Shown here piece by piece: positions 33,869 through 42,088 of a DNA stretch of 64,000 bases. Each line of letters begins with the position of its first letter. The stretch's first letter is position 1. This stretch comes from Bacillus multifaciens (GTDB taxonomy: Bacteria; Bacillota; Bacilli; Bacillales; Bacillaceae_G). The notes beneath the pieces are model-generated. The model was not told the DNA's origin. It saw nothing but the letters and a program-made list of their open reading frames with translations, and did not search any database. Position numbers and translations under genes: made by a program. The stretch covers positions 62,001 through 126,000 of the forward strand of contig NZ_JAVBXD010000002.1 in the NCBI RefSeq assembly GCF_030756675.1. Direction: 5' to 3'.

Positions 33869-34174
33869 GAATAATAAAACTCCTTTCTTTTAGAATGTAA
33901 TTTAATTATATGCCATTGCGTCCCTTTTGCTTGTATGCTTGTCCGATTTGTAATATTATTGAATATTTCGGTTTTTTTGCGGGAAATAAAAGTCGTTTGA
34001 AGGTTATTGTATTCATATATGAGAAATTGAAACGAGGAACGATGCTACATGTTAGTCGGGATAAAAAATGAACATGGTTATATGTGTATGTGATTCACTC
34101 CGTATATTGTATTTACCAAATTCAACCACCATATTACAATATAATTATAAATTTTCAAGAAAACGGGTGATGGT

Positions 34175-34870
34175 GTGCAACATAAAATTTTATTAGTAGA
34201 AGACGATGTATCTATTCAAGAAATGGTGAATGGGTATTTAACAAAAGAGGGATTTGTTGTAGCGGTAGCTTCAGATGGAGAGGAAGGGCTTGCTAAATTT
34301 TCACAAGATCAGTTTGATTTAGTTATTCTTGATATTATGATGCCTAAAATAGACGGCTTAGAAGTGATGAATAGGATTCGGAAAAAGAGCTCTGTTCCGA
34401 TTTTAATTATGTCCGCAAAGGATACGGATTTGGATAAGGCGTTAGGACTTGGACTCGGTGCCGATGATTATATTTGTAAGCCGTTTTCTATGATTGAGTT
34501 ATCGGCACGGGTGAAGGCTGGAATCCGCCGGTCGACTACATATTCCGCTCCGCAGCAAAAACAAGATGACATGATTGAGATCGGGAATTTGAAAATTGAT
34601 ACGGCTAATTTTACCGTTCAAAAAAACGACGAAGCTATTAAACTTACGTCGAAAGAGTTTGAGCTTTTAAAGCTATTTGCGACCAATCCAAATCGCGTGT
34701 TTACAAAGGCGCAAATTTATAGCTTAATTTGGAATGAAGAATATTACGGTGATGAGAATGTCATTAATGTGCATATGAGAAGGCTGCGTGAAAAAATTGA
34801 AGACGATCCCTCTCAGCCGCAGTACATTAAGACATTGTGGGGCATCGGTTATAAGCTGGAAGTGATATAG
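34175..34870 (+). CDS. OmpR-family response regulator
   Basis: 231 aa from GTG. The receiver domain (1-115) has the acidic pair ED, phospho-acceptor Asp in LVILDIMMPKIDG, and the KPF switch lysine. The C-terminal winged helix (about 135-231) is indicated by LTSKEFELLKLFATNP and NVINVHMRRLREKIEDDPSQPQYIKTLWGIGYKLE. It works with the kinase that starts one base after its stop and is followed by an ABC transporter operon, so control of that transporter is inferred. Confidence 0.92.
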   Translation: MQHKILLVEDDVSIQEMVNGYLTKEGFVVAVASDGEEGLAKFSQDQFDLVILDIMMPKIDGLEVMNRIRKKSSVPILIMSAKDTDLDKALGLGLGADDYICKPFSMIELSARVKAGIRRSTTYSAPQQKQDDMIEIGNLKIDTANFTVQKNDEAIKLTSKEFELLKLFATNPNRVFTKAQIYSLIWNEEYYGDENVINVHMRRLREKIEDDPSQPQYIKTLWGIGYKLEVI

Positions 34871-34871
34871 A

Positions 34872-35807
34872 ATGGTTTTATTTTTAACGGCTATTATTTT
34901 TTTATTACTTGGTGTCATTTATTTTCAATATCGTACGGGAAAAAGTCGAAGTGCGAATTTACGTTATACATATGAAAAATTACACGCAATTTTGGAAAAG
35001 CAAACGAGTGAAAATTTATTAGTTGTGACAGATGATAAAGAATTGAAGTCACTATTAGTGGCAATCAATTATTTGTTAGACGAAAAGAAAAAAACAATTG
35101 CGAAGCATTCAAAACTGGAAATTTCTATGAGGAAGATGCTTTCTAACATTTCGCATGATTTAAAGACGCCGCTTACTGTTATTCTCGGTTATGTAGAAAT
35201 TTTAAATGTAGATGAAACGATAAATGAAGAAGATCGGAAGGTATTATTAGAAAAAGTTCATACGAAAACGTTAGAAGTGCTAGATCTTATTCATAAATTT
35301 TTCGATCTTGCCAAATTAGAATCTGGCGATAAAGATATTGCAATGACGCGGGTCTATATGAATGAAATTTGTCAGGAACATATGCTATCATTTTATGATT
35401 TATTAACAACACAAGGATTTGACGTTCATATCGATATACCGGAAACACCGATATATGCACACGGGAATACAGAAGTTATCGGAAGAATTATGAATAACTT
35501 AATTTCAAACGCAATTGCTTACGGGGGAGACGGAAAAACATTAGGGATTACACTGCGAAGTGATGAGCAATTTGTGTACGTGGACATATGGGATAAAGGA
35601 AAAGGCATCTCTGAATCTCATATCGATAAAGTATTTGAACGGATGTACACATTAGAAGATTCACGAAATCGTTTGTATCAAGGCAGCGGACTTGGACTTA
35701 CGATTACGAAGCGTCTTGTAGAAGCATTAGGGGGAGAAATTCATCTGTCTAGTACACCTTATGAGAAAACAGTGTTTACAGTTATGTTAAGAAGAATCAA
35801 TTTTTAG
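34872..35807 (+). CDS. Sensor histidine kinase
   Basis: 311 aa. One or two N-terminal membrane segments (MVLFLTAIIFLLLGVIYF) and almost no extracellular domain are followed by the HisKA phosphoacceptor motif LSNISHDLKTPLTVILGY (about residue 95) and an HATPase domain with N box NNLISNAIAYG, G1 DKGKGIS and G2 GSGLGLTITKRLVEALGG. The near absence of an outside sensor domain, together with the adjacent exporter, recalls kinases that sense cell-wall antibiotics through the transporter. That link is inference. Confidence 0.92.
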   Translation: MVLFLTAIIFLLLGVIYFQYRTGKSRSANLRYTYEKLHAILEKQTSENLLVVTDDKELKSLLVAINYLLDEKKKTIAKHSKLEISMRKMLSNISHDLKTPLTVILGYVEILNVDETINEEDRKVLLEKVHTKTLEVLDLIHKFFDLAKLESGDKDIAMTRVYMNEICQEHMLSFYDLLTTQGFDVHIDIPETPIYAHGNTEVIGRIMNNLISNAIAYGGDGKTLGITLRSDEQFVYVDIWDKGKGISESHIDKVFERMYTLEDSRNRLYQGSGLGLTITKRLVEALGGEIHLSSTPYEKTVFTVMLRRINF

Positions 35808-35839
35808 CTTGTAGAAAGAGCAATTCTACAAGCTTTTTT
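35806..35839 (+). terminator. Terminator of the two-component operon
   Basis: AGCTTGTAGAA pairs with TTCTACAAGCT and is followed by T6. The kinase stop codon lies in its left edge. Confidence 0.85.
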
Positions 35840-35853
35840 AACTTAAGGGATTT

Positions 35854-35870
35854 GTAAGAAATAGGTAAGA
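35854..35870 (+). promoter_or_regulatory. Direct repeat GTAAGA-N5-GTAAGA, candidate response-regulator site
   Basis: Two GTAAGA half-sites start 11 bp apart (35854 and 35865), the spacing usual for OmpR-type dimers, just upstream of an AT-rich -10 candidate (TATTAT at 35891-35896) and of the ABC transporter operon. Confidence 0.5.
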
Positions 35871-35931
35871 AAAAAGAAAATTTCATTTCTTATTATATAA
35901 ATATAGAACGGGCACGAAAGGGGAATGAAAG

Positions 35932-36855
35932 ATGACGTACGTATTGAAAACAAATCAATTAACAAAAGTGTTTCAAGGTAAAGAAGTGATTTCTAACGTA
36001 AATATGCATGTGAAACAAGGTGAAATATATGGGTTTCTAGGGCCAAACGGTGCTGGTAAAACCACGATTATGAAAATGATCACGAATTTAATTAAACCGA
36101 CGAGCGGTGAGATTGAGATTTTCGGTGAGAAATTAACAAATACTTCATATGAAGTGTTAAAGCGAATGGGGACAATTATTGAATATCCAATCTTTTATGA
36201 AAAACTAACAGCTAAAGAAAATTTGAATTTACACTGCGAATATATGGGGTACTATGACAAGAAGGCAATTGACCGAGCTTTAGACCTTGTAAACTTACAC
36301 AATGTTGATGATAAGCAAGTCAAAGATTTTTCACTTGGGATGAAACAGCGATTAGGAATTGCAAGAGCGATTACAACAAAACCAGAGTTGTTAATTTTAG
36401 ATGAACCGATTAACGGTTTAGATCCGATCGGCATTAAAGAGTTACGAGAATTATTTAAACTGCTTTGTAAGGAATATGGAATTACGCTGTTAGTGTCTAG
36501 CCACATTCTAGGTGAAATGGAACAAATGGCAGATACAATTGGTGTCATTCAAAATGGAAAACTAATAAAAGAAGTTTCGATGAAAAGCATTAATGGACAA
36601 CAAACGGAGTATATCGAAGTCACTGTTCAAGATGTGAAACGAGCAGCTTATATGTTAGAAAATAAACTACGTCTGACAAATTATAAAATTATGAGTGAAA
36701 ATATGATTCGTATTTATGATATGACCGCGACGCAGCAAGCCATTTCGAAAACTCTAATTATGAATGATATAGCAATTGAGAGTATCAATAAAAAGCATAG
36801 TTCATTGGAAGAGTACTTCTTAAATCTTATGAATGGAGAGGGAATCCATGCTTAA
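35932..36855 (+). CDS. ABC transporter ATP-binding protein (BcrA-like)
   Basis: 307 aa. Walker A GPNGAGKTT, signature LGMKQRLGIARA, Walker B LLILDEPINGLD and H-loop VSSHIL are intact. A C-terminal extension of about 80 residues is typical of bacitracin and lantibiotic resistance or immunity ATPases. The final bases overlap the next permease gene by eight. It probably forms an exporter with the two permeases that follow, under the control of the upstream two-component system. Confidence 0.9.
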   Translation: MTYVLKTNQLTKVFQGKEVISNVNMHVKQGEIYGFLGPNGAGKTTIMKMITNLIKPTSGEIEIFGEKLTNTSYEVLKRMGTIIEYPIFYEKLTAKENLNLHCEYMGYYDKKAIDRALDLVNLHNVDDKQVKDFSLGMKQRLGIARAITTKPELLILDEPINGLDPIGIKELRELFKLLCKEYGITLLVSSHILGEMEQMADTIGVIQNGKLIKEVSMKSINGQQTEYIEVTVQDVKRAAYMLENKLRLTNYKIMSENMIRIYDMTATQQAISKTLIMNDIAIESINKKHSSLEEYFLNLMNGEGIHA

Positions 36856-37528
36856 TTTAATAAGGTTAGAACTTGTTAAATTCAAATTATGGCCAGTCAT
36901 GAAAGGAGCCTTTATAGCGCTTCTTGTTATGCTAGGTTTCGTTACATTAATCATGCTTGATGGAGAATTTAAAAGTTACGATGATGCTTTTCGGTTTATT
37001 GATATTTTTGTGAAAGCAACATTTATGATATTTGGTGCAAGTTTAATTGCTAAATTTATTATTCAAGAATTTACAGAAAAGACAATGACGGTCATGTTTA
37101 TGTATCCGATTAATCGAAAAAAAATGATGATTGCAAAATTGTTCATTATTATGATTTTTACATTTCTGTCGATTGTTATTTGTGACATTGTCATTTTTAG
37201 TTTCTTTTATGTACTAAATGTATATTATTCAGTCATAACAGAGCCGTTAACGATGACGATTCTTTTGCAAAATGCATCTAAATTATTAATGAATGCTATA
37301 GCAGCGACAGGGATTAGTTTAATTCCTTTATATTTTGGTATGAAAAAGTATTCAGTACGGACAACAATTGTATCTGGGGTTATTATTATGTCATTACTAA
37401 CCTCTAGCTTAAGTGGCAATTCTTCATTGTACGATATTGTTTTCATTCCGATTATATTAGCTTGTGTTGGACTATTGATTGCCTATATGACCGTAAGAAA
37501 AATAGAGCAAGTGGATTTGTTTAAATAA
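36848..37528 (+). CDS. ABC-2 type permease, first of a pair
   Basis: 226 aa with six predicted membrane segments. The start NLIRLELVKFKLWPVMKGAFI and the internal EFTEKTMTVMFMYPINRKKMMIAKL (with the basic coupling region) are typical of lantibiotic and bacitracin permeases. It is paralogous to the next gene, sharing IPLYFGMKK/IPLYFGMRK and MYPINRKK/SYPIKRKK. I chose ATG at 36848 with GAGAGGGA upstream. The frame back to 36833 lies inside the ATPase gene. Confidence 0.88.
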   Translation: MLNLIRLELVKFKLWPVMKGAFIALLVMLGFVTLIMLDGEFKSYDDAFRFIDIFVKATFMIFGASLIAKFIIQEFTEKTMTVMFMYPINRKKMMIAKLFIIMIFTFLSIVICDIVIFSFFYVLNVYYSVITEPLTMTILLQNASKLLMNAIAATGISLIPLYFGMKKYSVRTTIVSGVIIMSLLTSSLSGNSSLYDIVFIPIILACVGLLIAYMTVRKIEQVDLFK

Positions 37529-37556
37529 ATTAAGCGAACTAGGAGGAGAGGCCATT

Positions 37557-38249
37557 ATGCTACACCTCATGAAGCTAGAAATGAAGAAATTTAAATTTGG
37601 TTGGTATATAAAAGGAGCGCTCATTGCCAATATCATAATTACGGCCTTATTCGTTTCCATGAACTATATTCAGGAAGTAGAAAAGGATGTAATTATGACA
37701 AATGCTGATGATGCTTTTTTATTGATAGGGACAATGGTGCGGGCAACATTTATTGTGTTTGCGGCGGTTTTACTTGCGCAATTAGTAATTGAAGAATATA
37801 AAAATAAGACAATCATGCTCATGTTTTCTTATCCAATTAAGCGGAAGAAAATCATTGCGAGTAAATTAACCATTATCGCTATACTCACATTTATAACAAT
37901 TTGGTTATCTAATACGGTTGTTACAGGTGCTGTCTTCGTTTTACATGGATATTTTTCGTTTATATCATACTCGATCACATTTACGGACTGGATGCAGCAA
38001 GCGATCAATATGATTCCATTTGCAATCGCTGCTGCAGGTACAAGTTTAATTCCACTATATTTTGGGATGCGTAAGCATTCTGTTCCTGTCACAATTGTAT
38101 CATCATTATTTGTCGTTTCATTTGCTTGTTCTTATAATCCAGGGTTTCCAGTAGTCATGATTATACCTATTCAACTCATCCTTGCAGCTATTGGAATGAT
38201 AATTGCCTACTTGGCAATTCGAGACATTGAGAAAGAGGATGCGATTTAG
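37557..38249 (+). CDS. ABC-2 type permease, second of a pair
   Basis: 230 aa with six predicted membrane segments and EEYKNKTIMLMFSYPIKRKKIIASKL in the first half. Similarity to the upstream permease along the full length suggests duplication and a heterodimeric channel. AGGAGG lies well placed before the ATG. It ends the exporter operon, and a family-B repeat begins about 20 bases downstream. Confidence 0.88.
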   Translation: MLHLMKLEMKKFKFGWYIKGALIANIIITALFVSMNYIQEVEKDVIMTNADDAFLLIGTMVRATFIVFAAVLLAQLVIEEYKNKTIMLMFSYPIKRKKIIASKLTIIAILTFITIWLSNTVVTGAVFVLHGYFSFISYSITFTDWMQQAINMIPFAIAAAGTSLIPLYFGMRKHSVPVTIVSSLFVVSFACSYNPGFPVVMIIPIQLILAAIGMIIAYLAIRDIEKEDAI

Positions 38250-38270
38250 TTTGACGGATAAAGGTATATA

Positions 38271-38440
38271 CAAGTTGAAAAATCGACATAAAAACCCTTT
38301 TATAGAGGGAGACGAGAGCATCTGGCCGCGTATAGAAGCGGTCAGGGCCTTTTTCTGCCACATGCGAGGTTTAAAATAAAGGGAGAAAGCAAGTAGCGGT
38401 CATGTTGTATTTTATATAGTAAAGACTTATATGTCGAAGA
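38271..38440 (+). repeat. Dispersed repeat family B, long form
   Basis: Starts CAAGTTGAAAAATCGACATA, contains GAGAGCATCTGGCCGCG and the middle module CTGCCACATGCGAGGTTTA...GGGAGAAAGCAAGT, and ends GACTTATATGTCGAAGA. The CGACATA at the left and TATGTCG at the right are inverted. Confidence 0.7.
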
Positions 38441-38460
38441 TCTATTTAGGGGGGACGATT

Positions 38461-38619
38461 ATGGATTTACTTATACTTAATTTAGTAGGTGGGCTTATAG
38501 CGCTTTTAATAGGGGGAGTCTTATATTACAGAAATCCAGAGCAGAAGTTTTATTTACTTTTAGTAGGGATAGGGATGGCAAGTATAGTTATAAATGGAAT
38601 TAGAATGCTTTTAAAATAG
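38461..38619 (+). CDS. Small membrane protein, 52 aa
   Basis: ATG at 38461 (MDLLILNLVGGLIALLIGG) is preceded by AGGGGGGA. Two membrane segments are separated by a polar loop (YYRNPEQK). A longer reading from 38431 starts inside the family-B repeat and is rejected. The family is not recognised. Confidence 0.65.
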   Translation: MDLLILNLVGGLIALLIGGVLYYRNPEQKFYLLLVGIGMASIVINGIRMLLK

Positions 38620-38642
38620 ATGATGATTTAGAACGATTGCAA

Positions 38643-38693
38643 GAAAAACGCACTCACCTGAGTCTGATAGAATATCGAACGCAGGTGAGTGCG
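38643..38693 (-). terminator. Terminator of the Nudix gene
   Basis: A 12-bp stem CGCACTCACCTG/CAGGTGAGTGCG. On the minus strand it is followed by TTTTTCTT, 38 bases after the Nudix stop. Confidence 0.82.
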
Positions 38694-38730
38694 TAACCAT
38701 AGGGGTCTTTTATCTACTTGATAGGAAAAA

Positions 38731-39189
38731 TTAGTTTTTTATTTTCATAAACTCCAACAAATCATCAAACACTTCTTGTTGATTCTGCCATAGTTCAGGC
38801 AAGTTATTTAAGGAGAAAAATTTTAGCTGTAAGCTTTCTTCGTTATCAGTATGTAATGTTCCATGAAAATCTCTACAAATATAAACTAACTTTACTAAGG
38901 CAACTTGATCACCATTAGATAGCGTTCTTTCGTATTTCTTTCCAGAATACACATTAAAGAATTCAAGCTTACCTAATTTTAAACCAGTTTCTTCAAACAC
39001 TTCTCTCCTTGCTGTATCTTCAACTGTCTCGCCAAATTCCATAAATCCGCCAGGCTGTCCCCACTTGCCGTTATCAGATCGTAATTGCAGAAGTACTTCA
39101 TTCTTTTCATTTAATACAAAACAACCTGCGACCACCATAATTACTTTTTCATGTCCAACCATATTTCGTAAATAACTTATATAATCCAT
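38731..39189 (-). CDS. Nudix hydrolase
   Basis: 152 aa. The Nudix box is complete: GGFMEFGETVEDTARREVFEETG, with the catalytic REVFEE core. The family hydrolyses nucleoside diphosphates linked to another group. The substrate is unknown. I chose ATG at 39189 (MDYISYLRNMVGH) with GGAGC nine bases upstream. The longer frame to 39270 would read through the terminator of the upstream DinB gene. Confidence 0.87.
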   Translation of the reverse strand: MDYISYLRNMVGHEKVIMVVAGCFVLNEKNEVLLQLRSDNGKWGQPGGFMEFGETVEDTARREVFEETGLKLGKLEFFNVYSGKKYERTLSNGDQVALVKLVYICRDFHGTLHTDNEESLQLKFFSLNNLPELWQNQQEVFDDLLEFMKIKN

Positions 39190-39267
39190 GTGTTTCAGCT
39201 CCAATAATGATTTATATCTATTATAAATGATACCAAAGAAATTTGTTTTGTCCTTGTAGAACAAAAA

Positions 39268-39296
39268 CAAGGTTCCTCAAAAAAGAGGAACCTCAT
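39268..39296 (-). terminator. Terminator of the DinB-family gene
   Basis: AGGTTCCTC/GAGGAACCT with loop A6. On the minus strand it is followed by TTGTTTTTG. Confidence 0.78.
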
Positions 39297-39316
39297 TTTC
39301 ATTTCGTAAGCAAATA

Positions 39317-39820
39317 TTACATCTTCGGAGCTTCCATTCCAGCTAGAGCCCACTCTTCTTTTGCCGGTCCGTAAATGCCAGGAACTTTTAATCCTGCTTG
39401 GCGCATAAGGACTGTCATTTGCCCGCGGTGGTGGTTTTGATGATTAATGACAATCATTAAAAAGATTGAATTAGGCATTGGTTTTCCGAAGAAGTCATTT
39501 ATCGTTGCTAAATCTTGATCTGTCCATTGTGTTTGTAATGCCTTAGTAAATGCTTCATTCATTTGACGATAGCTGTCCGCGATATATTGCGCGGAAGTTG
39601 GGACAGGGTAATCTTTCGTTTCTCCTTCGAATTTTAAACCTGTTCTTGATGTTATAACAGGAACGGCTGTCACAATATGCCACGCAATGCGTCCTAACGT
39701 CCAGTTGTCTGGTGTAATTTCTTGTGTTAATGATTCATCAGTTAGCATATCTAATACTCTTTGTGTTGAATCTGCTTCGTATTTCCACGCCTTTAAAAAA
39801 CCTTCTACAGTTTGGAACAT
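39317..39820 (-). CDS. DinB/YfiT-family protein
   Basis: 167 aa forming a four-helix bundle. The three metal-ligand histidines are likely His48 in LGRIAWHIVTA and the pair in NHQNHHRGQM. Families of this type include thiol (bacillithiol)-S-transferases and metalloenzymes of unknown activity. AGGAGG precedes the ATG. Monocistronic. Confidence 0.85.
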   Translation of the reverse strand: MFQTVEGFLKAWKYEADSTQRVLDMLTDESLTQEITPDNWTLGRIAWHIVTAVPVITSRTGLKFEGETKDYPVPTSAQYIADSYRQMNEAFTKALQTQWTDQDLATINDFFGKPMPNSIFLMIVINHQNHHRGQMTVLMRQAGLKVPGIYGPAKEEWALAGMEAPKM

Positions 39821-39951
39821 AGAAAAAACCTCCTATGGTTAGATTCAAATGGTAAATTCGTGAAAGTTTTGTAGTTTCCTTCTAGTATTTAGATTTACGA
39901 GAGATTTTTACCAGAGTTATAGAAAGATATATGATAGAAGGAGTTATATTT

Positions 39952-40046
39952 AAGTTGAAAAACGACATGAAAATCCCTTTCTTTTAGGGAGAATGAGAGC
40001 ATCTGGTCGTGCATAGCAGCGACTTATATGTCGGAAAATTAAAATG
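39952..40046 (+). repeat. Dispersed repeat family B, short form
   Basis: AAGTTGAAAAACGACATGAAAA at the left, GAGAGCATCTGGTCGTGCA in the middle and GCGACTTATATGTCGGAAAA at the right, without the extra module of the longer copies. It lies directly upstream of the second ECF promoter in the 340-bp gap 39821-40160. Confidence 0.7.
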
Positions 40047-40081
40047 GCTTTATATAGTATTTGAAAAAAATCCTATAAAAT

Positions 40082-40113
40082 GCAACCATTTGAATCTCTA
40101 TATAGTCTAATAG
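40082..40113 (+). promoter_or_regulatory. Putative ECF-type promoter, GCAACCA-N17-TCTAATAG
   Basis: The same two blocks with the same 17-base spacing as at 9838-9869, here 47 bases before the sigma-factor ATG. Recognition by the encoded sigma factors is inferred. Confidence 0.65.
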
Positions 40114-40160
40114 GTGTACAAAAATATATACGTATATAAATCTTTTAAAGGGGGAGCTAT

Positions 40161-40706
40161 ATGGAGTTACTCTTAAAGCGAGCGCAAAAGGGTGATGAAG
40201 AAGCCTTTATTGAGGCAATTGATATCATAATGCCGCAAATGTATAAGGTCGCAAAAGCACGTCTCAAAAATGAAGAAGATATAGGTGATGCTGTGCAGGA
40301 AACTATTCTTGCAGCGTTTAGCAATTTGAAAAAATTAAAAGAGCCACGCTATTTTAAAACATGGATTATGAAAATATTAATGAATAAGTGTAACGATATA
40401 ATAAGAAAAAATAAAATTGTATATGTCGAAGATTATGAGCAAGTTCCGAGTCAGCATGCGATGAATGAAAAGATAGAACAAAAATTAGATTTTGAAAGTA
40501 CTTTAAGTTATTTAAGTGCTGAGTACAGATTAGTAATTGTTTTATTTTATGTAAATAAATTTACGACAAAAGAAATAAGTGAAATTTTAAGTGAAAAAGA
40601 AGGAACGATAAAATCGAGATTAAGTAGAGCAAGGCAGCAGTTAAAAACATACTACTTGCAAGAAGACAAAATATTAAGTAATGGGAGGAGTTCAAATGAA
40701 TCTTAA
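40161..40706 (+). CDS. ECF-type RNA polymerase sigma factor (second copy)
   Basis: 181 aa, paralogous to the factor at 9923-10453. Region 2 has EAFIEAIDIIMPQMYKVAKA, DIGDAVQETILAAF and YFKTWIMKILMNKCN. Region 4 has YRLVIVLFYVNKFTTKEIS and EKEGTIKSRLSRARQQL. GGGGGAG precedes the ATG. It overlaps the downstream anti-sigma-like gene by 11 bases. The divergent helix-turn-helix residues leave open whether the two factors share targets. Confidence 0.9.
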   Translation: MELLLKRAQKGDEEAFIEAIDIIMPQMYKVAKARLKNEEDIGDAVQETILAAFSNLKKLKEPRYFKTWIMKILMNKCNDIIRKNKIVYVEDYEQVPSQHAMNEKIEQKLDFESTLSYLSAEYRLVIVLFYVNKFTTKEISEILSEKEGTIKSRLSRARQQLKTYYLQEDKILSNGRSSNES

Positions 40707-41853
40707 CTTTGAGAAGCAGTTAGAAGAATCATTAAATGAAGATATCTTAATCCCTAAAAGTGTTATAGAAAAGAAAGAACTTGCTTTTGAGCAAATCAGA
40801 AACAGTAAAAAAACGAAAAAACGGTTTTCATATAAAAAACAAATTGCTGCTGTGATTACAGGTTTATCTATTGCTGGTCTCGCTTTGTATGGTGAGGCTC
40901 CTATGGCGATGATAAAAGAAATCTTCCTTACAAAAGATCGAGGGGTACAAAAGGCTGCGGATAACGGATATATGCAACAAGTAGAGAAAAATAATAGTAT
41001 GAAAGATAGTGGTGTTACCATTCAAGTAAAAGACATAGCGTATGATAAATCAAAAATCGTATTTTCATTACGGTATAAATTTGATGATAAAAGTGTGTTG
41101 CAGAAAGTTTCGGAATTAAATATGGTATACGATTTAACTGACAATAAAGGAAGATATATAGAAAAAGCTGATACAACAACTGGTTTAACGAAGGAGAATG
41201 GAGAAATATTAGCAAATGGAGAACAAAGTATACAAGTAGATGCAGAGCATGGTGAACTGACAGGTAATTTTGTTTTATATCCAATGAATCCGATTACTGA
41301 TATTGAGAGTTTGAATTTCAATATACAATCAATCCAATTATTTACACCATTAGAAAATCAAGATCCCACATTTATGACACAAGCAGAAACAAAATCTAAT
41401 ATCGAGAAAGAAAATATTTTTGCATTTCATAAAAATGGTATGCAATTAAATAAAGAAATTCTTGGGAAATGGGAAAATAGTATCACGGTCGATAATAAAT
41501 TTAATAAAATTCATGATATCAAATATGTTTCTCAACAAAAATTGGAATCGTTAAAAATTTCTTCTGCCGAATTGTTGCCAACAGGGATGAATATCACGTT
41601 TGAATTTGATTCTGTAGAGGATGTTGAAAAGAGAAAACAACTACTCAAGACAATTGATAGTATTACGTTAGTTGATCATAAAGGAAAAGCACATCAATCA
41701 ACGCGGAAGGGGTATTCAAAAACTTTAAATAATGGGAAGAGCATTAAGGTGAAAACATTTGATATTACTTCTTTTGATGAAGTAGGAGATTTTAAAGTAA
41801 TTTTGAAAGATGAGAGTGGAAAAGATATTGAGATTAATTTGAAGAAGGAATAA
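40696..41853 (+). CDS. DUF4179-type membrane anti-sigma factor (second copy)
   Basis: 385 aa. A cytoplasmic N-terminus (1-48) is followed by one membrane segment (IAAVITGLSIAGLALYG, about 50-68) and a large external domain of about 315 residues. I chose ATG at 40696 with GGGAGGAG five bases upstream. An ATG at 40681 contains that site. The resulting 11-base overlap with the sigma gene equals that of the paralogous pair. The segment after the membrane helix (LTKDRGVQKAADNGYMQQVEK) parallels FNDKGIERAIDEGFSQK in the first copy. Confidence 0.8.
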   Translation: MNLNFEKQLEESLNEDILIPKSVIEKKELAFEQIRNSKKTKKRFSYKKQIAAVITGLSIAGLALYGEAPMAMIKEIFLTKDRGVQKAADNGYMQQVEKNNSMKDSGVTIQVKDIAYDKSKIVFSLRYKFDDKSVLQKVSELNMVYDLTDNKGRYIEKADTTTGLTKENGEILANGEQSIQVDAEHGELTGNFVLYPMNPITDIESLNFNIQSIQLFTPLENQDPTFMTQAETKSNIEKENIFAFHKNGMQLNKEILGKWENSITVDNKFNKIHDIKYVSQQKLESLKISSAELLPTGMNITFEFDSVEDVEKRKQLLKTIDSITLVDHKGKAHQSTRKGYSKTLNNGKSIKVKTFDITSFDEVGDFKVILKDESGKDIEINLKKE

Positions 41854-41945
41854 TTGGTGAATAGTATCGGTTTTTCGGCGATAGGTAGGTGTTTAAATCC
41901 TAGCTTGATTGCAATGCGGGTTGCTTTATATATTTAAAATTTAGT

Positions 41946-41999
41946 AAAAGATTGATCAAAATCAGCCAATCATGCTCGATTTTAATCAATCTTTTTTTA
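41946..41999 (+). terminator. Terminator of the second ECF/anti-sigma operon
   Basis: AAAAGATTGATCAAAATC pairs with GATTTTAATCAATCTTTT (one mismatch) and is followed by T5ATT. Confidence 0.85.
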
Positions 42000-42011
42000 T
42001 TAAATGCAAAG

Positions 42012-42040
42012 TTGACGAATATATCATTTAATGATATATT
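42012..42040 (+). promoter_or_regulatory. Sigma-A promoter of padR-DUF2812
   Basis: TTGACG (42012-42017), exactly 17 bp, then TATATT (42035-42040). The spacer is filled by the first operator palindrome. Confidence 0.78.
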
Positions 42041-42071
42041 CTATTTAATGATATATCATTAAATGATATAT
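42019..42071. promoter_or_regulatory. Two perfect 21-bp palindromes, PadR operators
   Basis: ATATATCATT-T-AATGATATAT (42019-42039) and ATATATCATT-A-AATGATATAT (42051-42071), with centres 32 bp apart (about three helical turns). The first covers the promoter spacer and -10, the second runs up to the ribosome-binding site. Autorepression by the PadR protein at 42089 is the obvious inference. Confidence 0.8.
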
Positions 42072-42088
42072 AAGGAGGGATAAATAAA

